Of a stretch of 55,567 bases of DNA, positions 22,745-32,619 are shown piece by piece; the stretch's first letter is position 1; each line of letters begins with the position of its first letter. The notes below the pieces were generated by a model. It made no database searches. It was given only the letters and a program-made list of their open reading frames with translations, and had not been told where the DNA came from. Source of the stretch: Gnetum montanum (taxonomy: Eukaryota; Streptophyta; Gnetopsida; Gnetales; Gnetaceae); contig MNCI01004263.1 of assembly GCA_015680685.1 (NCBI GenBank), positions 47,321 to 102,887 on the forward strand. The letters run 5' to 3'. The translations under genes and the position numbers were made by a program.

Positions 22745-23760
22745 GCTTGAGGTACGTGTGGTTCATCGGGTTGACGAACTCATTGTCATCCATTTCTACT
22801 AGTTTGAAGGCTCCATTCCCAAAGGATTTACTGACCACATAAGAACCTTCCCAGTTGGCTGAGAACTTACTTACGTGCTCACAGAAAGCCTTGAGGATGA
22901 GGTCTCCCTTCTACACTAGCCGTCAATGAGGGTCTGCATAGTGATTCTATTGTTTTTTGTTCTGGTAGTGCTCGATTCATCTCATCTTCTGCACACGTTC
23001 CTCCTCCACTGAGTTGAGGTTGATGGTCGATGATCATTGTTCTGGGTTTTTCTCATGACTGTAAGGGGTCTTACTTATCGTAGTTCTACAAGTCGTTTGG
23101 TAGGCCCAGAGGACATAGAGTATTTTCTCGTGCCACTGCCTCTTTCTGTTGTTGAGCATCCGCTTCAGCAAGTTGATTATGGACTTGTTTCTAGCCTCCA
23201 CCTGCCCGTTCGCCTGCAGATAACAAGGGAAAGAAAATGATTGTTTAATGCCTCGATTGCTACAGAAGGTTTGGGTTTCCATACTACTGAATTGTGGTCC
23301 ATTGTTGATCACAATAGTCATCAGAAGCCCAAACCTAGTTACAATGTTATTGAGGATAAAATGGTAGATTTGCTAAGACGTTGTTTTCCTCAGGGGGATA
23401 GCTTCCACCCACTTAGTAAAATACTCTGTGGCAATGATAATGAAGCTATGCCCTATGGAGGACTTAGGTGTGATAGGCCCTATGAGGTCTAGTCCCCATC
23501 ATTGGAAGGGCTATGTAATTTGTGTTGGGTGCAAGTCTGTAGGCCACTATGTGTATGAGATTTGCATATCTTTGGCATGTGTCACATGTCTTAACTTTTG
23601 ACAGGCAGTCACGCTCCATGTAGGGCCAATAGTACCCTAGGCATCTAATTTTCACAGCCATAGCCCTGGGTGTTATGTGTCCACCCCACAGCCCTTCATG
23701 AACCTCATTAACTACCTTTTTTTCCTGCTCACCACTCACGCATGCCAACAATATCCCATT
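22745..23760 (-). pseudogene. Integrase of Tat2 pol, decayed
   Basis: The zinc-binding domain is clear at 23464-23751: VHEGLWGGH ... GYYWPYMERDC ... KTCDTCQRY gives the HHCC set. The core follows with GLDLIGPI as the first Asp block. The second block reads INNGPQF, so the catalytic Asp has become Asn. QANGQVEARN gives the Glu. WHEKILYVLWAYQTTCRTT then matches Tat1 (1-100). After KTPYS a deletion removes part of the C-terminal region, and stops follow. Expected role was insertion of cDNA; it cannot work as it stands. Confidence 0.85.
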
Positions 23761-23879
23761 GTAGGATCATCGGCACAGGGCGTCATTTCCCATGAGCATG
23801 TATTGCTGAGTGCACTTGCAGATCATACCTCTCTGGGCCAACATCAATCCACCTAGGGGCTCTCCATGCTACAGATAAG

Positions 23880-24390
23880 CTTTAATGTTATTGTACCACT
23901 CCAGGGTATCTGCAGCATCGACAGAGGCCATGTGTTCCACCTAAGTGATAGGCTCCACACATTCTATGACCGTAGTTGTCAGGTTTATCAAATAATGTGA
24001 TAGGATGTTTAACATGAGGGTAGCTAAGGCATCTGCTATGGTGTTTTTGTTGCATGACATGTGTTGCACATTAGTGGTCATGAGTTGCTTCAGTAGGATT
24101 TTTTCTAGGTCACAGTAGGGTTGCAGCTGCATAGCCTATAGGTGTAGACTTCGGTGATTTGATTCATGACTAGTTGTGAATCTCCCCGGATCGCCAGGTG
24201 TTGTACATGCAACGCGCAGGTAGTTAAGAGGCCTCTAAGTAGCTCCTCATATTCTGCCACGTTGTTTGTGCAAGGGAACACAAAAAGATAAGAGGATAGG
24301 TATATTTCCCCAGAGGGAAATGTGATAGTGGTAGCAGCGCTACCTCCTCACATGGTTGAGGCACTATTGAAGTGTAAGGTTGCCTCAAAT
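23880..24390 (-). pseudogene. Second RNase H (archaeal-type) of Tat2 pol, decayed
   Basis: CTNNVAEYEELLRGLLT and IRGDSQLVMNQITEVY match the TNNxAEYEAL and DSQLVxNQ blocks of the additional RNase H that marks the Tat lineage. The first catalytic block, normally FDGAS, reads LHFNSAS, so an Asp is replaced by Asn. Stops interrupt the C-terminal part. Confidence 0.75.
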
Positions 24391-24980
24391 TACGATGGGA
24401 TCATGGTGACATTGCTAACGTATTCATCTGGGAACTCGGGATCTACGGTTGCCTGGTCATTGACTGGAAAAGACATAAGTTGGGTTGCTATGGCTTGGCC
24501 CTTTGTCAACGATTGACTTACATTGCGTAGGTCAAACTCCGCGGTTATTACCTTCCATCGGGCTACCTTGCTACTTTCGTACAGGTTGCTGGTGATAGCC
24601 TGGAGTATGTTGCTTTTGAAAATGATGTTGGTTGTGCTACAAAATAGGTAATTCCACCACTTTTCTAGTGTGAACACTAAGGCTAGGTAGTTCATCTCCA
24701 TCTCGTTGTATTTTTTCTTGTATGCTATTAGTGCGTGGCTCAGGTAATACACTGGTATCTCAGAACCGTCGTTCCACTTCTGACATAGCAGTGCTACTAT
24801 GGATGCATTAGAGGTGGTAACGTATATGAAGAAAGGCTTGTCCCTTTGAGACGGATGCACCGTTGGGAGGTGTGAGAGCTCCTTCTTCAGGTTTTCGAAG
24901 GCTTGTTGACACTGGGCTATCCACTCAAAGTCAACCCCCTTCTTTAGAAGATGTTGCATAGGGTGTAACTTGTCTATCAA
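24390..24980 (-). pseudogene. RNase H of Tat2 pol, open
   Basis: A frame of 196 codons is open here. It begins with the RT connection (MIDKLHPMQHLLKKGVDFEW, then CQQAFENLKKEL) and runs into RNase H: FFIYVTTSNASIVALLCQ at the first catalytic block (Asp replaced), VYYLSHALIAYKKKYNEMEM with the Glu, and DLRNVSQSLTKGQAIA beyond. The conserved Asp of YVDAS reads as Thr, so activity is doubtful even though the frame survives. Confidence 0.8.
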
Positions 24981-24989
24981 CCTTGCTAT

Positions 24990-25830
24990 AAAACTTTGAA
25001 TGAATTACACTCTACCTTTTAAACCACGTAACTCCTTAAGGTTTGTGGGAGACACTAGGTTGACGACGGCCTTGACTTTATTTGGGTCCACTCGTATTCT
25101 GACCTTTGATACTACAAATTCTAACATGCGTCTAGTATTTACTCTGAAGACACACTTCTTAGGATTAAGGTGTAAATCATGCTTTTGGAAGTACTTGAGG
25201 ACTAACTATAGATCATGTGGGTGATGGGATACCTCTTTGGACTTCACAGCTATATCATCCACATAATCGTTTAATGTTTCTAGGATGTAGTCACTGAAAA
25301 TCTAGGTCATGGCTTGCTGGTAGGTTGCTCCAGCATTCTTGAGCCTAAAAGGTATCATGGTATACTAGAAGGTTCCCCATGGAGTCATGAAGGTTATCTA
25401 CAGCTGGTGCTCTGGGTTGATGTGGAATTGGTTCTATCCGAGGAGGCCATCCATGAAGGATAGCAAAGCATGACCAGCTGTGGTGTCGATGAGTTGATTG
25501 ATGCTTGGGAGTGGGAAGTTGTCTTTGATCGTTGACTTGCTCAAGTCTCAGAAGTCTATACAGATTCTTATCCCTCCTTTTTTCTTCAAAACCACAACGA
25601 TGTTAGACACCCACTCTAAATAGTCAACTGGGCAGATGAAACCTACTTAGTATAACTTAGTGATTTCATCCCTCATGACTAGTGTGATTTCTGGCTTAAT
25701 CTTATGTGCCTTTTTCTTGACTGCCCTTACATGTGGGTCTAGGACAATGTTATGCTGAATCAACCATGGATCTAGACCTGGCATGTCATTGTATGACCAT
25801 GCAAAAACATCGATGTGATCCTACAAAGTT
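24990..25830 (-). pseudogene. Reverse transcriptase of Tat2 pol, decayed
   Basis: The RT blocks can be read through several stops: SNIVVVLKKKGGIRICIDF, DNFPLPSINQLIDTTAGHA, LSFMDGLLG, TFMTPWGTF, MIPFRLKNAGATYQQAM, LNDYVDDIAVKS and LHLNPKKCVFRV. The catalytic YVDD is intact. YVDDI(V/A)VKS is characteristic of Tat-like RT. Interruptions are mostly TAG at positions where Trp or Gln is expected. Confidence 0.85.
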
Positions 25831-26197
25831 TTAACTATGCCTTCATGTATTTATGTGTCTAGGAGGGAGCTAAGTCTTAATGTCTTTACCTTCTTTCTCG
25901 ACGTGGTCACTGGTATCTCAACAAGAGGATCCTCGGTTACATCCCTGACCTCTAAATCTAGGGCATGGACTAGGTGTTTGGGCCAATCTGAGGATGCTTC
26001 TAAGGTTGCTATAGTGTTAATCGTAGTTGACCCCCAATCAATCATGTCAGGGTTCAACTGTCTCGCGAGATTGCCTTGTGGCCTAGCTAACATTAGAGGC
26101 ATGGAAAGGGTATGATAGGTTTCCATCTCTTGCTTGACCTGCCATCATAAGATGAAAGCCTAGGTAAGGGTCATCAGAGATTGTGTGAAATGTAAAT
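25831..26197 (-). pseudogene. Linker before RT in Tat2 pol, possible downstream exon start
   Basis: The sequence reads VKTLXDHIDVFAWSYNDMPG (X marks a stop), the conserved block before gypsy RT. Upstream are a 91-codon frame (26126-25851) and, in another frame, FHLMMAGQARDGNLSYPFH. Just before it on the minus strand GTTGCTTTGCAG at about 26198-26209 makes a good splice acceptor. Ogre elements have an intron between protease and RT, so this could be the 3' exon boundary. Confidence 0.6.
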
Positions 26198-26239
26198 CTG
26201 CAAAGCAACACCGAGATGTGACTTGCTAAGTGAGGTGAT

Positions 26240-26690
26240 GTAAAGATTGAGAGTTTTCTAGTTTAAGGTCGTGGAGGACTGTCAAGGCACAAGAGTCTAG
26301 AATTGTTAAAGATATGGAAATTTTCGATGTGAAGTGTGAGGTTATGTAACCATTGATATGCGAATGCCAAACTACTAGTTTAGTTTCATCTCGGACTGCC
26401 ATACTATGACATGAAAATCTTGATATGCAAAATAATAATAAAAAGAATGAAATTGTGAGTACATGGGATATGGAATTGCTAGTGTGGGAATGAAGACATG
26501 AAACTACTAGGAAATATGATACCACTTATGTCGAGGCGTACGAGGTAACTACTGATGTAAGGATGTAGTTAGTTTAACGTCATTGTAGACTGCAAACGCT
26601 ACAAGTTGAAATTACTATTTTTGGGTAATGAGCAGTGCAACCATGCTAGGCCTATTAGTTTAAGGTCTTTTCAAACCTTTAAACAAAAAT
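26240..26690 (-). repeat. Degenerate Tat-type repeats, left side of the antisense gene
   Basis: Copies of CTAGTTTAAGGTC(N)GTGGACTG on the plus strand lie near 26256, 26371, 26569 and 26658. They have the same orientation and core as the array at 22441-22724, but are spaced widely and worn. Confidence 0.65.
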
Positions 26691-26802
26691 AAATATTATT
26701 ATATTATTTTTTTATATTTTTGGAAAGTGAGTAGTTAGCCTAAAGTGTGTCAAGGTTTAAATGCTAATTGTGTCATGATGTCATGGCAAGCATGCTACAC
26801 TA

Positions 26803-26814
26803 CCATAAATAGGG
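26803..26814 (+). promoter_or_regulatory. TATA-like box of the antisense gene
   Basis: CCATAAATAGGG lies about 130 bp before the ATG at 26946 on the same strand, at a sensible distance for a leader. It is a sequence-only prediction. Confidence 0.45.
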
Positions 26815-27409
26815 ACTGAACCCTAGTAATTTCACCATTTTCACTGTAAAAGTGCACTGGACGATCTCGGAGCATGGCGCAATTGTGTTAATCGATTAGT
26901 GAAGAGAATTTATAAAGTGAAGGTTGTAAGTCTACAAGTAGGGCCATGGCTCCTAAAACTCAATTGGTGCTAGCAAAGGTCGGGGAGGTGAAAAAGACCT
27001 TGAGGCATGGAACACAAGCATGAGTTCTGGTGTGGGAGAGCACACCATTGACCTAGTGAGTTTTCATGTCTACTCAACCCTTTTCATCTTGCGCCATCTA
27101 CCGCTTTCTGCTCTGGTTTTGCATCTCACTTGTTTTGCTATTTGTATTTTCTGTGGTCATGTTGTTTTAGCTTTTGTGTTGCCATGGCCTCTTTTTCTTT
27201 TGGTCATAGCTATGGTGCAAGGGTTTCATTGTGATTGCATGTAAGGTCTCTGCTGCCATCACGGTTGTGTGACTGCGAGGCCAGGGCCCTTTAAGTTGTT
27301 TGACCTTGGCATGTCATGACATGAAACCCTCGGAAGGGTTTGGTTATGCGTGACATAGCATCGCGGTGCATGTTTTTATTTGAGTATGTTGTTAGTTATT
27401 TTGTTATTA

Positions 27410-27515
27410 CACTATGCTACTTGCATGTTCTCGCTATGCTAGGATTTCGCATCATTGCTACGCTATGTGTGGACAAGGGTTTAGGATATGCTACATATAT
27501 GGTATGCTAAGCACT
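27410..27515. repeat. GCTACG-type repeats inside an intron of the antisense gene
   Basis: CTATGCTACTTGC, TCGCTATGCTAGG, TTGCTACGCTATGTG and ATATGCTACATATATGGTATGC follow one another within 105 bp of the first intron. They belong to the hexamer family found in the Tat2 LTR, though here the stems are poor. Confidence 0.55.
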
Positions 27516-30306
27516 GATATGTTGCACATGCATTACGTTCAAATGTGATGTCAATATTTTTTGGTTGCATCATGCAGGGTAGGGCCAAGGTCTAAGCTGA
27601 TCATTTTAGACCTTGAAGGGCTCCTATGTAATGTGGGTAGACCTATGGCCAATGTTCCTCCTCCCTCGATACGTGTGGGAGAGCAAGCACTTTGGTTCAG
27701 GGATGAGGTGCGAGACTTCTTACAATTCCTTCTCAACCATTTTAGTCTCATGGTTTTGTCCTCCTTAGATGAGATGCAAGCATCTAGGATAATAGAGGTC
27801 ATGCTGCCAGTGACAAATCAGGTCATCCTGAGATACCTTTCTGATGACGCAACCACAAGCAGGCTGGGAGGAGGGTCTACCCAACTCTCAACAGGGTTGA
27901 GGCATTTAACCTAGATCTGGGATATGCTAGAATACTAGTACTCTCACCAATACAACACATTGCATCTCATGCGCCACATGGTGATGTACTTTCAGAACCC
28001 ATAGGGGACCATATGTTGTGTTGGCGGGTGAGTTTTGCATCTTTGTTTTGCTTGGTTATGCAATGTTGGCAATACTTGGCCAAGTGCTGATAGTGTGTGC
28101 TTATCACCAAGTTCTATATTGACAACGACGGGGTTCATTACCAACTAGGTGAGTTGGCCACAACGCAGCTAGCCCTATGGGAATTTGCCTCTGCCAAGAC
28201 CCTGTGGGTGGGCATGATTGGTCATTGTGGGGGGGAATACCGTTCCTACCTACGCATGATCTCCACTTTCTATAGTAGTTGTAGGGAAAAGGGTTGGATG
28301 GAGAAGGAGTGGAGAGAACCTTTCGAGTAGGTCACACTTGAAGTAATTCTGGTGGTTGAACTCCCACTATTCCCATCACCATATAGACTGGTGGGTTAAC
28401 AAGCAAGCACCAGATGCTCAAGTGTCTTCATAGTTTTTTGCATTTTCTACATTATTATGCTAAGTACATTTCGTGAACATTGTTGTAGGGTGAAGAAGCA
28501 TCATGAGGTGATGGTGGTAACTGCTAGGAGGCAAGGGGGAAACATCTACTTCAAATATGATGAAGTAGCGGTAAGCAAAAACTAGTTAGAATGAGGGGCT
28601 TTGGACCCCTTGCTCAAGAAAATCTGAATGGATGGACTTATGGATTTGTTGATGGCTCCGAATTTAGGCGTCTCTACTATTGAGATGCTTTCCTTGGCCA
28701 ACTCCTTCTATGGGTAGGTGAGCTATTTTCATACGTACATATAGGGTGTGTGGGTGTTCATTGACATCAATGACCAGCTATTTACAAATTTTTTTGGCGT
28801 CCCTGTTGATAGTGCCGATGTGGTGTCGAAGGGCAAGCAAGAGTTAACCCTTTAGAAGTAGCATATCGAGGAGTGGCTGAGGCTCACCAAGGAGTGAAAG
28901 GGGTTTCTTATGGACAACCTTAAGGAATGTCCTGCCATGGGGATTTATCCGGTCTTTTGTGCCCATGCATTCCCTCAACTACTCACCCAAGGGAAGGTCC
29001 TGGGACTTGAGCAAGCTTAAGTAATGCAGGAAGTCATGGAGGAGGAGGCCCATTACAACTGGGCCGAATTCCTATGTAGTGGTTTGTAGGCTGAGATTTT
29101 GGAACTCCGTGAGCAAACAGAGTCCCGCTCTAACATACACTATGCCTTCTACATATGCTATTTAAAGTGCTTCGCCAAGTTTCTGGTGGTCTAGGAGGAT
29201 GGAGTCTGGTCCAAGCCAGATCACAACTAGATTCCCAAACCATGGATTTGACTGGTCCTTCGGACTATGCAAACCCAGGACCCCTTAGAAATGGTCAGGA
29301 AGTCATTGTCTATAATGACTAAAGGTCTAACAATTCGTAGTGCTTGTGGCCAAGATAGTGTACGAGAGACGTCCCCTGCCATAATTGGTAACGTGACACA
29401 TGGTGATCATCTCATATCTAAGATCATGCCCATGGAACTACAAAGGAAGAGACCTCCCCCAGACAAGAAAAGCCCTCCTAAAGAGGAGGGATGAAGACTA
29501 CAGTTCAAGTTGCGGCAAAAAAACCCCCCCATTGGTAAGCATTTTTATATAATTTTTTCTTTGCTGTTGTCTACTATTCTATGCTTCGTTAGGCAGTGCA
29601 TCGTAGCATGGCATCTGTTTTTACCTAATTTGTTTCGAATTGACATATGCATGTCCTTTTGTGAGCAAAAGAAGAGGAAGACAAAGAAGAAGGCGACAAG
29701 GAAGTGTCAACCCTCAGGATGAGGGCAAGAAATAAAGATACAGGGGCCTCAATTTTGGAGGAGAGGGTCCCGATCAGGAATAATGGAGCTCCAATCTCTA
29801 TGGTAGGGGTTCTTATCATTACGGAGCCTCTTCCTACCAATGAAGAGGTACCTCTCCAAAATAAAAAAGACACTACCCTCCTAAAAGGAAAGGCACCCGT
29901 GCATGAGGTAGGGGCTTTCATGGACTTGGTTGGGCCTTCTACGGAGCCTACCATGATCGTCTTGCATCGACAAGAAGAAGGACTGTAGCCAGATGCTGGT
30001 GAGTTAGGCTTTGCGTGTGCCTTACCATAGTCCATTTTGGCCATTGCTGACATGCTTAATCATGTAATAGGTGCTATTGCCGATGTCTCAAGATCTCCTC
30101 TGCCTTGTACGGGGTCATGGACTGAAGTCCATAACAAGTTTGCATTTGTTCAGGGACATGTCGATGACATGATCAACCGCCTCCAGCAGGCAGATCCTCA
30201 TGCAGGTAAGTAGGAGTGTTAAATTTCTTTATGTTACTACACTGAAACTTTTGAGTTTGTTGATTATGTTATGCTAACATGACTATTACACTTTGTGCAT
30301 TGAACA

Positions 30307-31131
30307 GCCTCTCGGCTCAAGTGGGACCTGGCATGATCCATGGAGGTTGGCACGGTGCCCACACTCTTGCTTGACGTGACCGAGGTGTCTCATAATATAT
30401 TTGATGAGGCTTACAAATGTGTCTTGCACTCCGCACGCTCTCTGTGGGAGTGTAGATGAGCTAATGAGGACTTGTGGAAATGGGTCCAAAGGGCCGAGCA
30501 GAGAGAGGTCGAACTGGTCACTGAGGTGGAGAACCTCAAGTTGAGGATCAATTTCCTCATAAACCGTAACCCTGACCCTATTGATTTGAAAAGGGTTGTA
30601 GATGACTATGCCAGGTTTTGGACTATCATTTATCAAAATGTTGAGTCCACCCACGAGATTATCAAATAGCAGATGCAGATGGACTTACAAGCCCAGAAGT
30701 GCCAAGATATGAAGGACATCAGCACTAAGATCTTCAAATGGGGGAAAACCCAGAGGGATCACAAGTATACATACAAGCTAGAAAATGAAACCCATCGAAG
30801 ATTGTATAAAGATGCTGCTATGGAGGCATTCTTGTATGAAACATTCTTGAAGTCCATCAACACTTCTGAGGCCTATGTGAAGTTTAAAGAGCAGGTGAAG
30901 GTCATGGAATCCCCTAACTTGAGGGTGAACCTTCCTACAGGAGAGACCGCAACCGCTTCCCTTTCTCGGGAACCTCTAGATTGGATGACCTTGGAAAGGG
31001 AGAAAGTTGCTGTTGCGAATGCTGATCCTAGTGGTAGATGTTGTATGGACATTCCGATAGAGGAGATTGGGCATCACCTCAGGCTTGGTCTAGACCAGAT
31101 ACCTCTTGAGATCGATACAGGCTCCCCTTAG
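30307..31131 (+). pseudogene. C-terminal helical part of the antisense gene
   Basis: An AACAG acceptor at about 30306 precedes SARLKWDLA. The frame then reads IFDEAYKCVLHSARSLWECR, EDLWKWVQRAEQREVELVTE, VENLKLRINFLINRNPDPID and, after a TAG at 30667, CQDMKDISTKIFKWGKTQRD and FLYETFLKSINTSEAYVKF, to a stop at 31129. Charged and leucine-rich spacing suggests alpha-helical or coiled-coil structure. I do not recognise the family. Only two or three stops interrupt about 270 codons, fewer than in neighbouring pol regions. Confidence 0.6.
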
Positions 31132-31499
31132 GTTAGTTTCTTTAATGCTATGCCATAGCTAGCGCTTATCGCATTTATCACCCTAGCTAACTACTTTATT
31201 TTTGGGATACAAGCTCTCAACAAAGGTGTGAGGCCCATGGAGAGAGGAAATGAAGAGCCGGTAGGGGTAACATAGGAGTGGGTGATGCATAAGTAGATGA
31301 AGAGAGGGAAAATAACGAAGGTGATGGGAACGGAGATAACCTATGATAGCATGAGACCCATTCTTTTTTTTTTATTTTTTTTCCTTTTTTTTGAAAATTT
31401 TACAAACACTGTCAATGGGTGAAAATTTTGAATGAAATGAGAAACTTCAAAAAGGAAATCGATTTTGTATTAACTTATGTACTATGCAAAGTTTTCATG

Positions 31500-31640
31500 C
31501 TCTCAAATGCTAGTTTTAGGCCATTTCAGGTCGTTGCTAGTTTTGGGCCATTTTGGGCCATTTTGTAACAAGTTAAAGTGGCAGGAAACAATGCTAGTTT
31601 TAGTCCACTTCGGGTTGTCGGTGTAGTATGCTAGGAGAGC
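31500..31640 (-). repeat. Degenerate Tat-type repeats, right side of the antisense gene
   Basis: GCTAGTTTTAGGCC, GCTAGTTTTGGGCC and GCTAGTTTTAGTCC occur here in the same orientation as at 26240-26690 and 22441-22724. Together with the left group they bracket the antisense gene. Confidence 0.6.
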
Positions 31641-31808
31641 AACATATGGACAAGGAAAGGAAATGGAGAATGTGTAAGGATAGCAACTGGGCGGGAGGTT
31701 GCAAGGCTACTATGCTATGCGTAGCTGCCTCTTGACCTTTTGTGGGTTGATCAGAACGTAAGGTCGAGGCATTTTACTAGGGCCCCTACTCATATCACTA
31801 TCCTTCAC

Positions 31809-32610
31809 TTGGAAGGGCAAATCAACCCCATGCATTTTTGATTTGAGGATCAGCTTGTTGGACCAATCCCTTCATTGCATGATTAATTAATGCATGAAAA
31901 GACATTTCATCTTCAGAGGTTGTAACTTCTGAACCCTGTTCCATGTCTATGTTGCTGATTACTTGTGTAACCACCTTATTGCCATGGATTATCACCTCCC
32001 TATCCACGTATGGTAAGTGGATTTCCTGGTGTATAGGCGAGGTGATAGCCCTAAGTTATGCTAACCAAGATCTTCCCAAGATTAAGTTAAACTTGGGCAT
32101 TTCTTCGACCATGATGAATGTTGCGTCTATGGGGAACTAGTCCCCTGCTATGAAGTTTACATGAACTATGCCCTTCACCAGGTGCATGCCCCATTAAAGG
32201 ACCGCAGACATGATGTCTTCATTGGTTTAATCTAGTCGACCAATCCGAACTTATCTATAATAGGGAAGGAAATGAAGTTTGTGGTGGCCCCATCATCGAT
32301 GTGTATCCTTCGGATTCGGTGTTGGTCAACCAGAATTATGATGAAGAGAGGTGCCATAGTTACTTGACCCCCTTCAACATCTTCCTTAATGGAGTCACTG
32401 TTGAAAGTTAATTGAGGTATTGTGGACTTCATGGGTACATAGGGGAGTATGACCAAGTGGATCTCTTTCTCTTTCGCTGGCATGTTTTTGTCGACTGGAA
32501 TTGCTGTTAAGATGTGGACTAGAGCCTCGCAGTGAGGCATAGATGTCATGACTAGGTCATACAAGCTCAACATAGCATTTTTCTACTTTAGGGCTTGCCT
32601 GACCTGGGTA
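31809..32610 (-). pseudogene. Aspartic protease region of Tat2, decayed
   Basis: A 113-codon frame (32573-32232) ends in RRIHIDDGATTNFISFPII, a retroviral-type protease active-site turn where DTG/DSG is DDGA. Downstream blocks follow through stops: MPKFNLILG for the second conserved ILG motif, then MDREVIIHGNKVVTQVISN and HALINHAMKGLVQQADPQIK up to 31822. The enzyme would cleave the Tat2 polyprotein. Confidence 0.75.
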
Positions 32611-32619
32611 AGGGAATCT

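Larger units (their letters stand above)
26946..31131 (+). pseudogene. Antisense intron-containing gene with FCP1/NIF phosphatase-like domain, decayed
   Basis: This unit lies on the plus strand, opposite to Tat2. ATG at 26946 opens MAPKTQLVLAKVGEVKKTL. After an intron (acceptor CATGCAG at 27577), the exon from 27578 encodes SKLIILDLEGLLCNV, WFRDEVRDFLQFLLNHFSL and MVLSSLDEMQASRIIEVM. That order fits the FCP1-homology (NLI-interacting factor, HAD) domain of CTD-type phosphatases. The catalytic DxDxT is DLEGL, so the second Asp and the Thr are lost. Further exon-like blocks lie at about 28110-28330, 28500-28580, 28600-29230, 29267-29494, 29704-29988 and 30080-30206. A long C-terminal part follows at 30307-31131. 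GTGAGT or GTAAGT donors occur at 28030 and 30207. Several stops make it a probable pseudogene. The middle and end have no recognised domain. Confidence 0.6.
26198..31808 (-). other. Candidate Tat2 intron (Ogre-type) filled by an antisense gene
   Basis: The protease part ends near 31810 and the RT part resumes near 26197. Between them no Tat2 protein can be read on the minus strand. The right edge offers a minus-strand CCAA|GTGAAG donor (31808) and the left edge a pyrimidine-rich acceptor ending in TTTGCAG. Tandem repeats of the Tat 3' type lie just inside both ends. An intron at this place is known for Ogre elements; the donor chosen here is only a candidate. Confidence 0.45.

Noticed and set aside
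29625-30053. 142-codon minus-strand frame
   Set aside because: It overlaps the plus-strand antisense gene, has no domain, and Tat2 protein blocks do not continue through it.
26946-31131. Antisense gene as an intact host gene
   Set aside because: Several in-frame stops and frame changes, and a damaged DxDxT, argue for a decayed or degenerating copy.
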